Shown: piece after piece, positions 35,620 through 45,675 of the stretch
Position numbering within the stretch: the stretch's first letter is position 1
Layout of the letters: every line of letters starts with the position of its first letter
Assembly (NCBI GenBank): GCA_000621905.1
Contig: JHXB01000001.1
Location: 372,001-436,000, forward strand
Reading direction: 5' to 3'
Source: Lachnospiraceae bacterium NC2004
Lineage (GTDB): Bacteria > Bacillota > Clostridia > Lachnospirales > Lachnospiraceae
Length of the DNA: 64,000 bases
Program-made: the position numbers and the translations under genes
The notes under the pieces: generated by a model
Databases searched by the model: none
What the model was told of the DNA's origin: nothing
What the model saw: the letters and a program-made list of their open reading frames with translations, nothing else

Positions 35620-36000
35620 ATGAATGATGTTGAACTTATGAGTATGGCGGTAGAAGCCAAAGAGCGTGCATACTGTCCATATTCTAAATTTCATGTAGGT
35701 GCGGCTTTACTTACCAAGTCAGGTAAGGTATATCTAGGCTGCAACATTGAGAATTCTTCATACGGAGCTACCAATTGCGCTGAGAGAACCGCAATTTTTA
35801 AGGCTGTCTCAGAGGGTGAGAGAGATTTTGAGGCGATTGCGGTAGCCGGAGATAGCGTTGATAATTACACATATCCTTGCGGTATATGTCTTCAGGTCAT
35901 CAATGAGTTTATGCCTGAAGGAAGAGTTATATTATCTAAGAATGACGAAGTTAAATCATTTGCACTTAATGAATTGTTACCATACGGTTTCAGATTATGA
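35620..36000 (+). CDS. cdd: Cytidine deaminase
   Basis: The 126-residue homotetramer-type enzyme converts cytidine and deoxycytidine to uridines. It shows NIENSSYGATNCAERTAIFKA (about 45-65), with the zinc Cys and the proton-shuttling Glu in CAE, and the second zinc pair in YPCGICLQVINEF (about 86-98). Length is slightly under the family norm. TAGGAG precedes the ATG. It lies between a lipoprotein and a lipid-flippase gene with short gaps. Confidence 0.96.
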   Translation: MNDVELMSMAVEAKERAYCPYSKFHVGAALLTKSGKVYLGCNIENSSYGATNCAERTAIFKAVSEGERDFEAIAVAGDSVDNYTYPCGICLQVINEFMPEGRVILSKNDEVKSFALNELLPYGFRL

Positions 36001-36020
36001 TTACGGAGTGATACACTATT

Positions 36021-38516
36021 ATGAGCGAAGCTAAAGCTAAAAGCAGTGCTGCTAATAACAATTTTATAGTACAGGGATCAATTCTTGGAATAGCTTCCAT
36101 TATCGTAAGACTTTTAGGTCTTATATATCAGATGCCTGTAGCAAGAATTATAGGAGATCGCGGTAACGGTTATTATGGATACGCATACAATGTATATGCG
36201 GTTATATTGCTGATATCGTCATTTAGTATACCTATAGCAGTCTCTAAGATGATATCTAAGAGCCTTGCTTCTAAGAAGTTTAGAGAAGCTCAGAAGATAT
36301 TTAAAGCTTCCCTTATACTTGTAGGTTCTTTTTCCGGACTTTTAGCTGTTCTTACATTTATATTCGCTCCACAATTATTAACTATGTTTTCCGACAATCA
36401 GGCAGGTGCTACATTAGCACTTCGTGTTCTGAGTCCTGTTATATTCTTATCAGGAATCTTAGGTGTTTTAAGAGGGTATTTTCAGGGGTACAATACCATG
36501 GTTCCTACCTCATTTTCACAGGTTATCGAGGGAATCCTTAATGCAATAGTTAGTATTGTAGCTGCTGCAATTATAGTTATTCCATATAAGGCTAATGCTG
36601 AGAAGACTGCGATTTACGGTGCTGCAGGTAGTACAATCGGTACCGGAATCGGTGTTTTATTTGGTCTTGCTTTTATGTTGTTCTTATACTCAGGTTTTTC
36701 AAGAGTTATTAAGAAGAGAGTAAGGCGTGATAAGCATAAAGTCACTATGGAGTATTCAGAGATTATTAAACTTATCTTTATTACTGTATTTCCGGTTCTT
36801 TTCAGTTCTGTAATATTTAATATATTGCCTGTAATCGATCAGAATCTTTTTGCAGGTATCTTAGAGAAGAAGGGCGTAGTTAGCTCAGATATCACCATAC
36901 TTCATGGTATTTACAGCGTTAAGTACCTTAAGCTTGTATCTGTGCCTGTAAGTATTGCGTCCGCACTTTCGTCTGCAATCATTCCTGCAATTGTATTCAG
37001 CGTAAGCAATGATGACTTTGACGCTGCTAATACTCAGATTGACACTGCAATGAAGTTTACCATGCTTATTGCAATTCCTTGTACGGTAGGACTTATGGTT
37101 CTCGCAGAGCCTATTATGCTCTTGTTTGGTAGAGTTTATACACTTCCTATTGCAGTTCACGTTCTTATATTTGGATCAATTAATGTTATATTCAGTTGCG
37201 TGACGACTTTGACCAATGCTGTGTTACAGGGCCTTGATAAGATGAAGTATCCTGTCATTCATGGAATTATAGCCATAGCAGTTCATATTGCAGTCACAGT
37301 ATATTTCCTCAACAAGAACTATGGTATCTATGCTCTTTTGATTGGTGGCATCGCCTTCAGTATTGTTATGTGGGTGCTCAATGCATTTATCATTTACCGT
37401 ACAACGGGATATAAGAAGGTTCTCGGTAACAGATTCCTTCGCATCCTTTTAGCGGCTTTAGGAATGGGAATCTTGACATTTATTGTCTATTTCTTATTCA
37501 ATCTGCTATTGGGTGAGGGACTTGAGTTTATCGGACTTGTATTGGCATTTGTTGTTGCATTAGCCTCATACCTTATGTTCCTTTATCTTTTCAATGCATT
37601 TACCTCGACTGATTACGAGATGCTTCCTTTGGGAGATAAGCTTTTGGCACTCGGAATCAAGCTTCGCCTCGTAGAGACAGAGGAGTTCCCATTTGAAGAG
37701 GAAGAGGCGGAAGTACTTACTGACGAAGAGCTTAAGGAGATAGAGGAGAAGAAGCAAGAGAAGATTGACAATATCAAGTCTAAACTTAATGTGTTTAAGA
37801 AGAAGGAGGATTCTTCCGATGAGGAAGATAAGCCTTCTAAACTTAAGAAAGACAACAAGAACAAGAGAAAGCACGGCGGCGAGGAGATGATTGAAGAGTC
37901 ATCTTTAGGATATGATGATGAAGATGAAGATGCCGTTAATGTTATGAATTTCCTTAAGGATGGTGATGAATCCGCATCGGCATCTTCACAGTCACTCAAT
38001 GTGGACAATGTATTATCTGATATTATGTCTGATATAGGCAAGGATTTTGAGGCGAAAGTTGATAAGAAATCCGAGACCAAGGAAGAGAAGAAACAGGTTA
38101 AGGAGCCTGCTGATAATAAATCAAGCATAGTTTCAATATTCGGTGCTAAGGATGAGGATGTTAATGTATCTGAGGTCCAGAACGAAGAAACTGAGCCTAT
38201 TGTAGAGCCTAAGGATATTGAGCCTGTTACCGATTCGTTCGCTGAGTCTGGTGTTGATTTAGAAGAGGATGTCTTTGATGTTGATCAGGAACTTGATAAG
38301 ATTGATTTCGACGAACCTGTTGATGATAGTGATGTTAAGATATATGTCAAGGACAATGATGCTGTTGACAACGCACCTAAGAGCGTTAAGGATGGTTTAG
38401 ATCCTAATACCGAGCCTATTAATGTCGAAAAGATACTTAAGAAGTACCAAGAGCAGGAGAAGAAGGCTTCAATGGCATTAAGAGAGCAGGAAGAATTCAA
38501 CAAGAATCAGGAGTGA
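36021..38516 (+). CDS. MurJ/YtgP-like lipid flippase with acidic cytoplasmic tail
   Basis: The 831-residue protein has a flippase part (about 10-560) with around 14 hydrophobic segments and the MviN/SpoVB pattern (VRLLGLIYQMPVARIIGDRGNGYYGYAYNVY, residues 24-54). YtgP-type members move lipid II across the membrane for peptidoglycan synthesis. The remaining about 270 residues (560-831) are very acidic and lysine-containing (EEEEAEVLTDEELKEIEEKKQEK, SSDEEDKPSKLKK, GYDDEDEDAV), with no domain I recognise and no membrane segment. The family normally ends near residue 550, so the tail is a lineage addition. Confidence 0.9.
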   Translation: MSEAKAKSSAANNNFIVQGSILGIASIIVRLLGLIYQMPVARIIGDRGNGYYGYAYNVYAVILLISSFSIPIAVSKMISKSLASKKFREAQKIFKASLILVGSFSGLLAVLTFIFAPQLLTMFSDNQAGATLALRVLSPVIFLSGILGVLRGYFQGYNTMVPTSFSQVIEGILNAIVSIVAAAIIVIPYKANAEKTAIYGAAGSTIGTGIGVLFGLAFMLFLYSGFSRVIKKRVRRDKHKVTMEYSEIIKLIFITVFPVLFSSVIFNILPVIDQNLFAGILEKKGVVSSDITILHGIYSVKYLKLVSVPVSIASALSSAIIPAIVFSVSNDDFDAANTQIDTAMKFTMLIAIPCTVGLMVLAEPIMLLFGRVYTLPIAVHVLIFGSINVIFSCVTTLTNAVLQGLDKMKYPVIHGIIAIAVHIAVTVYFLNKNYGIYALLIGGIAFSIVMWVLNAFIIYRTTGYKKVLGNRFLRILLAALGMGILTFIVYFLFNLLLGEGLEFIGLVLAFVVALASYLMFLYLFNAFTSTDYEMLPLGDKLLALGIKLRLVETEEFPFEEEEAEVLTDEELKEIEEKKQEKIDNIKSKLNVFKKKEDSSDEEDKPSKLKKDNKNKRKHGGEEMIEESSLGYDDEDEDAVNVMNFLKDGDESASASSQSLNVDNVLSDIMSDIGKDFEAKVDKKSETKEEKKQVKEPADNKSSIVSIFGAKDEDVNVSEVQNEETEPIVEPKDIEPVTDSFAESGVDLEEDVFDVDQELDKIDFDEPVDDSDVKIYVKDNDAVDNAPKSVKDGLDPNTEPINVEKILKKYQEQEKKASMALREQEEFNKNQE

Positions 38517-38522
38517 TTGTGA

Positions 38523-39842
38523 ATGAATGATTTACTTTCCAAGTTGGTTTTATATAGGAATTTTGGTGAAGACAGTATATTATATGGATTTGCTGATGCT
38601 ATAGATAAGGCTGACGCCAAGGATTACAATAAGAATGAACTGGTAGATGAGATATACTCATATGTTAAGAAACTCTTAGATCTTGCTACAGATTATGGTT
38701 TTGACGATAATCTGTGGCATAATTATCTTACTTATCTTCTAATCATGAATGAGAACTCATTTACTTTGACAGCAGAGAAAGTCGGTGCCGGCGATGGCAC
38801 CGTCAATTATTTTGCAAAGAATGATTATAAGATATTTAAACAACTTTTTGATTACGATTTCTCTAAAGTTCAGGATGAGCTTCAGATTGATTGCTTTAGT
38901 GTAATATCTGATTATCACGCAATCAAGAAGAAAGAGAGAATGTATAACAAGAATGTCAGTGAGAAGGTTAGAAAGGTATCTAAACTTATAGAAGAAGCCT
39001 CAGATGAGAATCAGATATTTGATATTCTAACCAAGTTCTATTCTGACTTTGGATGCGGTATGTTCGGACTTAATAAGGCGTTTAGAATTAAAGAGAGAGA
39101 AGAGAGTCTAAAACTATTCCCAATCAATAATACCGATAATGTAACGCTTAATGATTTGATTGGCTATGATATCCAGAAGAAGATGCTTACAGACAATACA
39201 GACGCATTTGTTAATGGTAAGCCTGCTAATAATTGCCTTCTGTTTGGTGACAGTGGTACCGGTAAGTCGACTATGATTAAGGCAATCATTAATCAGTACT
39301 ACGAGAAAGGACTTAGGATGATTGAAATCTATAAGCATCAGTTTAAGGACCTTTCAAGTGTTATCAATCAGATTAAGAATCGTAATTATAAGTTCATCAT
39401 TTACATGGATGATCTTAGTTTCGAAGACTTCGAGATTGAGTATAAGTTCTTGAAGGCAGTTATTGAAGGTGGCGTGGAATCTAAGCCTGACAATGTGCTT
39501 ATCTATGCTACATCTAACAGAAGACATCTTATTAAGGAATCATTTGACGACAGAAATGATATGAAGATATCTAAAGGTCTTCATCATTCTGATACAATCC
39601 AGGAGAAGCTTTCACTGGTCAACAGGTTTGGTGTTACGATTAGTTTTTCTAAGCCGGATCAGAAGAATTATTTTGCGATTGTTTTAGGACTTGCCAGAAA
39701 ATATAAAGAACTTGATTATATGTCTGATGAAGATATATATAAGGTTGCCAATACATGGGAGCTTAACCATGGTGGCATGACAGGTAGGGCTGCAAGGCAG
39801 CTTGTTGATAATCTTCTCGGAAGAAGTGATAGTAATGTATGA
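38523..39842 (+). CDS. DUF815 AAA-like ATPase
   Basis: The 439-residue protein has an N-terminal helical region (1-195) and a DUF815 P-loop ATPase domain: LIGYDIQKKMLTDNTDAFVNGKPANNCLLFGDSGTGKST around residues 212-250, Walker B-like KFIIYMDDLSFE, and IYATSNRRHLIKESF as sensor. The family is widespread; no substrate is established. AGGAG is 10 bases before the ATG. The stop overlaps the start of the next flavoprotein gene. Confidence 0.9.
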   Translation: MNDLLSKLVLYRNFGEDSILYGFADAIDKADAKDYNKNELVDEIYSYVKKLLDLATDYGFDDNLWHNYLTYLLIMNENSFTLTAEKVGAGDGTVNYFAKNDYKIFKQLFDYDFSKVQDELQIDCFSVISDYHAIKKKERMYNKNVSEKVRKVSKLIEEASDENQIFDILTKFYSDFGCGMFGLNKAFRIKEREESLKLFPINNTDNVTLNDLIGYDIQKKMLTDNTDAFVNGKPANNCLLFGDSGTGKSTMIKAIINQYYEKGLRMIEIYKHQFKDLSSVINQIKNRNYKFIIYMDDLSFEDFEIEYKFLKAVIEGGVESKPDNVLIYATSNRRHLIKESFDDRNDMKISKGLHHSDTIQEKLSLVNRFGVTISFSKPDQKNYFAIVLGLARKYKELDYMSDEDIYKVANTWELNHGGMTGRAARQLVDNLLGRSDSNV

Positions 39843-41064
39843 TGTATTAATAATTGGTGGCGGAGCTTCCGGTGTGTATTCGGCAATCCGTCTTTCTAAA
39901 GCAGGTTTAAATGTATGCCTGGTTGAGCAGGAGAAGGAGCTTTTAAAGAAGCTTCTTAAGACAGGTAATGGCAGATGTAATTTTACCAACTCTTATTACG
40001 ATGACAACTCTTATAGGGGGGATGTCAGTCTTGCCAAGAGCGTAATTGATTCATTTTCCTATAAAGACACAATAGAGTTTATGAATTCTATCGGAGTTAT
40101 GGAAGTCAGTAAGGATGGTTATTACTATCCCTATACTAACAAGGCTTCCTCTGTATCTGAGTTGATGATTAAGAATATTCCGTCTTCAGTTACTCTTGCT
40201 CTTGATATGATAGTGTTGGATATCAATAAGATGGTTGGTGACTATTATCATGTAACGACCTCTTACAAAGAATTTGATTGCAAGAGAGTTGTTATAGCAA
40301 CAGGAGGTAAGGCCGGATATTTCTTCAAGAACAATGACAGTCAGGGGTATGGCCTTGCTACTAAATTAGGTCATAATATTACTCCGTTAAAGCCAGCTTT
40401 AACTTCGTTAAAACTTAGAGATACTGACATATACGACTGGGCCGGAATAAGGCTTAGAGCCGGTGTTACGATAACTAATGCCAAGAAAGATGCAGTATCT
40501 TATAAAGCCGTAGGAGAGGTTCAGCTTACCGATTACGGAATCAGCGGTATTCCTGTGTTTGAAGTGAGCAGATATGTTACGACGTCAGATGAAGAGTTGT
40601 ATGCAGTAGTTGATTTCCTTCCTGATATTGATAAGTTAGAGGCTATAGCCTTATGTAACCGGATATTTAATAAGGATTTGACAGTAGTTGATGCATTGTC
40701 AGGTCTTTTTAACCCTGCAATTACATCTATTCTTATTGCAAATGCAGGTGTTATGCCTAATCAGCTTTATTCTGATTTATCACCTCAGGACAAAGATATG
40801 ATATTTGAAATTGCTAAAGGCGTTTTTTTTAAGATTACTGGGTTCCAAGGATTTGATAAAGCCCAGGTTACTGCAGGTGGAATTGATACGACTGAGATTA
40901 ACTTAGATACTTTAGAGTCTAAGTTGTATAAAGACATATATTTTGCCGGAGAAGTGCTTGATGTAGACGGTAATTGTGGCGGATATAACCTGCAGTTTGC
41001 ATTTGCAAGTGCTAACAGATGTGTGGATGCAATTATCAAGGAGTTTAATGATGATACGAATTAA
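39835..41064 (+). CDS. BaiN/HI0933-like flavoprotein (second copy)
   Basis: The 409-residue product starts MYDVLIIGGGASGVYSAIRL (FAD-binding motif) and has KTGNGRCNFTN, VVIATGGKAGYFF and a C-terminal IYFAGEVLDVDGNCGGYNLQFAF. It is the same family as the gene at 1558-2826 but clearly diverged, so an old paralogue. The ATG at 39835 overlaps the upstream stop by eight bases, which I prefer over an in-frame TTG or ATG further upstream. A flavoprotein of a different family follows immediately with overlap. Confidence 0.88.
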   Translation: MYDVLIIGGGASGVYSAIRLSKAGLNVCLVEQEKELLKKLLKTGNGRCNFTNSYYDDNSYRGDVSLAKSVIDSFSYKDTIEFMNSIGVMEVSKDGYYYPYTNKASSVSELMIKNIPSSVTLALDMIVLDINKMVGDYYHVTTSYKEFDCKRVVIATGGKAGYFFKNNDSQGYGLATKLGHNITPLKPALTSLKLRDTDIYDWAGIRLRAGVTITNAKKDAVSYKAVGEVQLTDYGISGIPVFEVSRYVTTSDEELYAVVDFLPDIDKLEAIALCNRIFNKDLTVVDALSGLFNPAITSILIANAGVMPNQLYSDLSPQDKDMIFEIAKGVFFKITGFQGFDKAQVTAGGIDTTEINLDTLESKLYKDIYFAGEVLDVDGNCGGYNLQFAFASANRCVDAIIKEFNDDTN

Positions 41065-42628
41065 CCAGTTAAAGACTCCAATCGATGAAAGTAATCTTAG
41101 GAGCGTTATAGCCAAGAAGCTTAAGATAAAGCCGGATGCATTTGAGTATAATATACTTAGAAGGTCTATAGATTCAAGGCCTAAGCATCCTCTAAGACTT
41201 ATATATTCCGTATCGGTTGATTTTAAAAATGCTGATGATGAGGCGTTAGTTTTAAAACGCAGAGATAAAGACATCTTAAGTTATAATCCCGTAGTATACC
41301 AACCTGTATATGAAGGCGTTAAGCTACTTAACAGACCTATCGTTATAGGAATGGGACCTGCGGGGCTTTTTGCCGCTTATATTCTTGCTCTTAATGGGCT
41401 TAATCCTATTATCTTTGAGCGAGGCGAGAAGGTTGAAGACAGGTCTGAGGCTGTAGAGCGATTCTTTAAAGAAGGTGTTCTTGATCCGGAATCTAATGTT
41501 CAATTCGGTGAAGGCGGAGCGGGAACATTTTCAGACGGTAAGCTTAATACTACGGTTAAGGACAAGTACGGCAGACAGACGTTTATACTTAAGAGTTTTG
41601 TTGATTTTGGGGCACCTCGTGATATTCTTTATGATAACAGGCCACACATTGGAACCGATTATCTTAAGAAGGTTATTATTAACCTAAGAGAAGAGATTAT
41701 AAGACTTGGCGCCGAGATTCATTATAATACCAGAGTTTCGTCGTTTATTGTTGATAATGGCAGTATTAAAGGCGTCAAGGACTCTAAGGGTAATGAGTTC
41801 TACAGCGATAATGTTATTCTGGCAATCGGGCACAGCTCAAGAGATACTGTAAGAGAACTCTATAAAGAGGGCGTAGCGATGGAAGCTAAGCCTTTTGCTG
41901 TCGGACTTAGAGTTGAGCATAAGAGAGAATTTATCAATCATACCCAGTATAATGAGCATGACAATCCTAAACTTCCTACGGCCTACTATAAGCTTACTTA
42001 CCATGCGTCTAACGGAAGAAATGTATTCTCGTTTTGCATGTGTCCGGGTGGGTTTGTTGTCAATGCTTCGTCAGAAGACGGTCAGCTTGTTGTAAATGGT
42101 ATGAGTGACTATGACAGGATGGAAGACAACTCCAATGCAGCGATAGTTGTATCTGTAACACCTGATGATTATCCGGATGATTCACCTCTTTCGGGGATTG
42201 ATTATCAGGTTGATTTAGAGAAGGCTACATACAATCTATGTAAAGGCAAGATTCCGACACAGAGATATAAAGATTTTAAGGACAATGTTGTTTCGACCGG
42301 ATTTGGTGATATTGTTCCTGTACATAAGGGAGCGACTGCATTTGCCAATTTAAGAGATATGTTGCCCGAATATGTCTCATCTGCTATAATAGATGGGATT
42401 GACTATTGGGATGGCAAGATTAATGGATTTGCATCGGATGATGCATTGCTTTCAGGCGTTGAATCCAGGACATCTTCGCCGGTAAGAATCGTAAGAGATG
42501 AGAACTTCTATGGCACTTTTAAGGGGCTCTATCCTTGCGGAGAGGGTGCAGGATATGCCGGGGGTATTATGTCTGCTGCCATTGATGGAATTAAGTGTGC
42601 TGAGAAGGTTATGAATAAGGAGCTTTGA
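41051..42628 (+). CDS. COG2509-type FAD-dependent dehydrogenase
   Basis: From ATG 41051 (AAGGAG at 41038-41043, seven bases away; 41048 is an alternative) the product is 525 residues. After an N-terminal domain (about 1-85) comes an FAD motif (VIGMGPAGLFAAYILALNG, about 91-109), then FERGEKVEDRSEAVERFFKEG, VQFGEGGAGTFSDGKL, and a late PCGEGAGYAGGIMSAAIDGIK. This is the uncharacterised FAD-dependent dehydrogenase family found in many anaerobes. It overlaps the previous gene by 14 bases and leads into proB. Confidence 0.9.
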   Translation: MIRINQLKTPIDESNLRSVIAKKLKIKPDAFEYNILRRSIDSRPKHPLRLIYSVSVDFKNADDEALVLKRRDKDILSYNPVVYQPVYEGVKLLNRPIVIGMGPAGLFAAYILALNGLNPIIFERGEKVEDRSEAVERFFKEGVLDPESNVQFGEGGAGTFSDGKLNTTVKDKYGRQTFILKSFVDFGAPRDILYDNRPHIGTDYLKKVIINLREEIIRLGAEIHYNTRVSSFIVDNGSIKGVKDSKGNEFYSDNVILAIGHSSRDTVRELYKEGVAMEAKPFAVGLRVEHKREFINHTQYNEHDNPKLPTAYYKLTYHASNGRNVFSFCMCPGGFVVNASSEDGQLVVNGMSDYDRMEDNSNAAIVVSVTPDDYPDDSPLSGIDYQVDLEKATYNLCKGKIPTQRYKDFKDNVVSTGFGDIVPVHKGATAFANLRDMLPEYVSSAIIDGIDYWDGKINGFASDDALLSGVESRTSSPVRIVRDENFYGTFKGLYPCGEGAGYAGGIMSAAIDGIKCAEKVMNKEL

Positions 42629-42630
42629 TT

Positions 42631-43467
42631 ATGGATTATCGTAAAGTGTTAAAGGATAAGAAGAGGATAGTTGTTAAGGTTGGCTCGTCTACCATAGTTC
42701 ATGAAGAGACAGGCAGAGTCAACTACGATAAGCTCGAGAAATTAGTTAGGATTCTGTGTGATATTAAGAATCAAGGCAAGGATGTTATATTGGTTTCTTC
42801 GGGTGCGATAGGCGTGGGCTTCAATGCTTTAGGACTTTCTAAGAGACCTAAGACTTTGTCATTAAAGCAGGCATGTGCCGCTGTAGGTCAGGGTCAGCTT
42901 ATGATGATTTACCAGAAGATATTCTCTGAATATCATCAGACAACTGCTCAGGTTCTTTTAACCAAGAGAGTGCTTACCAATGACAAGAGAAGACAGAATG
43001 TTATCAATACTTTCTTTGAGCTTATGCAGCTCGATGTGATTCCTGTTGTTAACGAGAATGATACGGTTTCTACTCACGAGATTGAGTTCGGTGATAATGA
43101 CACTCTTTCTGCGGTTGTAGCGAGTCTTGTCAATGCAGATCTTTTGATACTTTTATCTGATATTGACGGAGTGTATGACGACGATCCTCATGATAATCCT
43201 GATGCCAAAATGTTTGATATTATCAAGGATGTTACCGATGATATCATGAATATGGCTAAGGACAGCTCATCATCTGTTGGTACCGGTGGAATGATAACCA
43301 AGCTTCATGCTGCCAATATTGCCAATGCTTCAGGGTGCGATATGGTTATCACCAATGGTTCAGATCTTGACAATGTACCTAAGATTCTTAACGGTGAGAA
43401 TGTGGGCACACTCTTTGTAAGAAATAAGATCAAGGATTTTGATATGAAGGAGTTTTTAAATGACTGA
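42631..43467 (+). CDS. proB: Glutamate 5-kinase without PUA domain
   Basis: The 278-residue enzyme phosphorylates glutamate to start proline synthesis. It has the amino-acid kinase signatures RIVVKVGSSTIVH (about 11-23), VSSGAIGVGFNALGLSKRP, AAVGQGQLMMIYQ, VNENDTVSTHEIEFGDNDTLSA and SVGTGGMITKLHAA. It stops after the kinase domain, lacking the C-terminal PUA domain of the E. coli enzyme; a short form is known in several Firmicutes. AAGGAG sets the ATG at 42631 (in-frame TTG at 42625 rejected). It overlaps the next gene by eight bases. proA is not in the window. Confidence 0.94.
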   Translation: MDYRKVLKDKKRIVVKVGSSTIVHEETGRVNYDKLEKLVRILCDIKNQGKDVILVSSGAIGVGFNALGLSKRPKTLSLKQACAAVGQGQLMMIYQKIFSEYHQTTAQVLLTKRVLTNDKRRQNVINTFFELMQLDVIPVVNENDTVSTHEIEFGDNDTLSAVVASLVNADLLILLSDIDGVYDDDPHDNPDAKMFDIIKDVTDDIMNMAKDSSSSVGTGGMITKLHAANIANASGCDMVITNGSDLDNVPKILNGENVGTLFVRNKIKDFDMKEFLND

Positions 43468-43663
43468 GGAGAAGATAGCACGAATTAACGAATTATACCA
43501 CAAAAGCAAAAACGAAGGCCTTTCGGATGCTGAGAAGGAAGAACAGGCAAGACTCAGAAGAGAATATATTGACAGCGTTAGAAATAACCTTAGATCTCAG
43601 CTTGACAATGTGAGATTTGTCAACCCTGACGGCTCGATTGAGGAGATTAAGAAAAATGTTTGA
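43460..43663 (+). CDS. DUF896 (YnzC/YneN-like) small protein
   Basis: The 67-residue protein is a short helical pair followed by a variable tail: EKIARINELYHKSKNEGLSDAEKEEQARLRREYID. This is the DUF896 pattern. Small family members in Bacillus (YnzC) bind no known ligand. It overlaps proB at the start and the cyclo-ligase at the end, so it is embedded in the operon. Confidence 0.9.
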   Translation: MTEEKIARINELYHKSKNEGLSDAEKEEQARLRREYIDSVRNNLRSQLDNVRFVNPDGSIEEIKKNV

Positions 43664-44207
43664 TAAGAGTAGTTTAAGAGAGCATATGCTTGATAAACGC
43701 ATGTCTCTTGATGAGGATACTGTTAAGAATAGCTCAAGTGCAATTCTTAACAAGCTTATAAACCTACCCGATTATGACAACTCTGACACAATACTTGCAT
43801 ATTATCCTTTCAAAAATGAGATAGACACAATTCCGATTATTAATGATGCTTTAAGCAAGGGCAAGCGTGTAGGACTTCCGGTAACATTAGAAGATCATCA
43901 GATGGCTTTTTATGAGATATGGGATATATCTGAGGTTAAGCCGGGAAGATATGGTGTTATGGAACCTGCTATGGATATTCTGGTTGATGATAGTGATGCG
44001 TTTATGATAGTGCCGGGTGTGGCATTTGATATGCGAAAGAACAGGATTGGATTCGGCGCGGGTTTTTATGACATTTATCTATCAAGATATCCGGACTTAT
44101 ATACTTGTGCTCTTGCCTATGATTTTCAGGTGATTGATGCATTTGAAGCAGAAGAACACGATAAAGCGATGGATGTTATAGTTACCGAGTCGCAGCTTAT
44201 TATTTGA
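43656..44207 (+). CDS. 5-formyltetrahydrofolate cyclo-ligase
   Basis: From ATG 43656 the product is 183 residues, normal for the family. It begins FDKSSLREHMLDKRMSL, has the ILAYYPFKNEIDTIPII segment and the glycine-rich ATP-site motif RIGFGAGFYDIYLSRYP near residue 140. It converts 5-formyl-THF to methenyl-THF in folate metabolism. It overlaps the DUF896 gene by eight bases. GAGGAG lies 10 bases upstream of the ATG. Confidence 0.92.
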   Translation: MFDKSSLREHMLDKRMSLDEDTVKNSSSAILNKLINLPDYDNSDTILAYYPFKNEIDTIPIINDALSKGKRVGLPVTLEDHQMAFYEIWDISEVKPGRYGVMEPAMDILVDDSDAFMIVPGVAFDMRKNRIGFGAGFYDIYLSRYPDLYTCALAYDFQVIDAFEAEEHDKAMDVIVTESQLII

Positions 44208-44220
44208 TAGGAGTAGTTAC

Positions 44221-45672
44221 ATGTTAAATGATATTGATTTTGACAAGATTGATATTAACGGAAGTATCCCTGAAGATGAGACTAACAGGCAGTATTATTA
44301 CATAGCCAAATGTAGAGAGTATGTAAGCAATCTCAAGAAAGAGATTGGAAGAGATTTAACCTGTTCTGTTAAGACTTTTGGATGTCAGATGAACGCAAGG
44401 GATAGTGAGAAGATTCTTGGTATGCTTATTCTTATGGGGTACACACCTATTGAGAGTGAGGACGCCGATCTTGTGCTTTATAATACCTGTACTGTAAGAG
44501 AGAATGCTAATCAGAAAGTATACGGTCACTTGGGTTACCTTAAGAACAAAAAGAAACATAACCCATATATGATGATTGGTTTGTGCGGTTGTATGATGCA
44601 GGAACCACAGGTTATTGAGACGATCAGAAGCAAGTACAGGTTCGTTGATGTTGTTTTTGGTACCCATAACATTTTCAAATTCGCAGAGATTCTATATACA
44701 AGATTTGAGTCGGGTTCCATGGTTATAGATATCTGGGACAGAACAGATGAGATAGTTGAAGATCTTCCGTCGGAGAGAAAGTACTCTTTCAAGGCGGGAG
44801 TTAATATTATGTTTGGATGCAATAATTTCTGCAGCTTTTGTATTGTTCCTTATGTCAGGGGCAGGGAGAGAAGCAGGAATCCGCGTGATATTATAAGAGA
44901 GATAGAGATGTTGGTAGCTGACGGAGTGACCGAGGTTACTCTTCTTGGCCAGAATGTCAACTCTTACGGCAAGACTTTAGACGACAAGATGACATTTGCA
45001 GAATTACTTGAACTTGTATGTCAGGTTGATGGTTTAAAGAGAGTTAGATTTATGACATCACATCCTAAGGACCTTCCTGATGAACTTATTGAAGTTATGG
45101 CGAAGGAGCCTAAGATTTGTAAGCATTTTCATCTGCCTTTACAGTCCGGAAGCGACAGGCTTTTAACTGAGATGAACAGGCACTATGACAAGGCTACCTA
45201 TCTTGAACTTGTTGACAAGTTGAGAGCTGCAATGCCGGATATATCTATAACCACAGACATAATCGTGGGTTATCCGGGTGAGACTGAAGAGGATTTTAAT
45301 GACACGCTTGAGGTTGTCAGGAAGGCTCAGTATGACGCTGCATTTACATTTATTTATTCCAAGAGAAGCGGTACTGCTGCGGCCAAGAAAGAGCAGCTTG
45401 ACAAGGATGTAGTTAAGGAGCGATTTGACAGGCTACTTAAAGAAGTTCAGACTATCGCAGCCGATAGAACCAACAGGTTTGAAGGCGAGGTTAAAGAAGT
45501 GCTCGTCGAGTCTGTTAATGACCATGAAGAGGGTATGGTTACCGGTAGGATGGACAACAATCTTTTGGTGCATTTTAAGGGAGATGAGTCTTTAATCGGC
45601 TCTTATGTAGATGTTAAATTAACTGACGGCAAGGATTTTTATTATATTGGTGAAGCGGTAAAAGAGAGGTAG
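44221..45672 (+). CDS. miaB: tRNA-2-methylthio-N6-dimethylallyladenosine synthase MiaB
   Basis: The 483-residue radical-SAM methylthiotransferase adds the methylthio group at A37 of tRNAs. The N-terminal UPF0004 domain has the auxiliary-cluster cysteines (TFGCQMNARDSEKI, YNTCTVRENA, GLCGCMMQ), the radical-SAM cluster motif is GCNNFCSFCIVPYVRGRERS (C-x3-C-x2-C), and a TRAM domain ends the protein. An N-terminal extension of about 55 residues before the first domain is longer than in E. coli MiaB. It is four bases from mutS. Confidence 0.96.
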   Translation: MLNDIDFDKIDINGSIPEDETNRQYYYIAKCREYVSNLKKEIGRDLTCSVKTFGCQMNARDSEKILGMLILMGYTPIESEDADLVLYNTCTVRENANQKVYGHLGYLKNKKKHNPYMMIGLCGCMMQEPQVIETIRSKYRFVDVVFGTHNIFKFAEILYTRFESGSMVIDIWDRTDEIVEDLPSERKYSFKAGVNIMFGCNNFCSFCIVPYVRGRERSRNPRDIIREIEMLVADGVTEVTLLGQNVNSYGKTLDDKMTFAELLELVCQVDGLKRVRFMTSHPKDLPDELIEVMAKEPKICKHFHLPLQSGSDRLLTEMNRHYDKATYLELVDKLRAAMPDISITTDIIVGYPGETEEDFNDTLEVVRKAQYDAAFTFIYSKRSGTAAAKKEQLDKDVVKERFDRLLKEVQTIAADRTNRFEGEVKEVLVESVNDHEEGMVTGRMDNNLLVHFKGDESLIGSYVDVKLTDGKDFYYIGEAVKER

Positions 45673-45675
45673 ATC

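Noticed and set aside
37613-38128. Serine-rich open frame on the - strand opposite the flippase tail
   Set aside because: Antisense of an acidic coding stretch; no start signal or recognisable domain.
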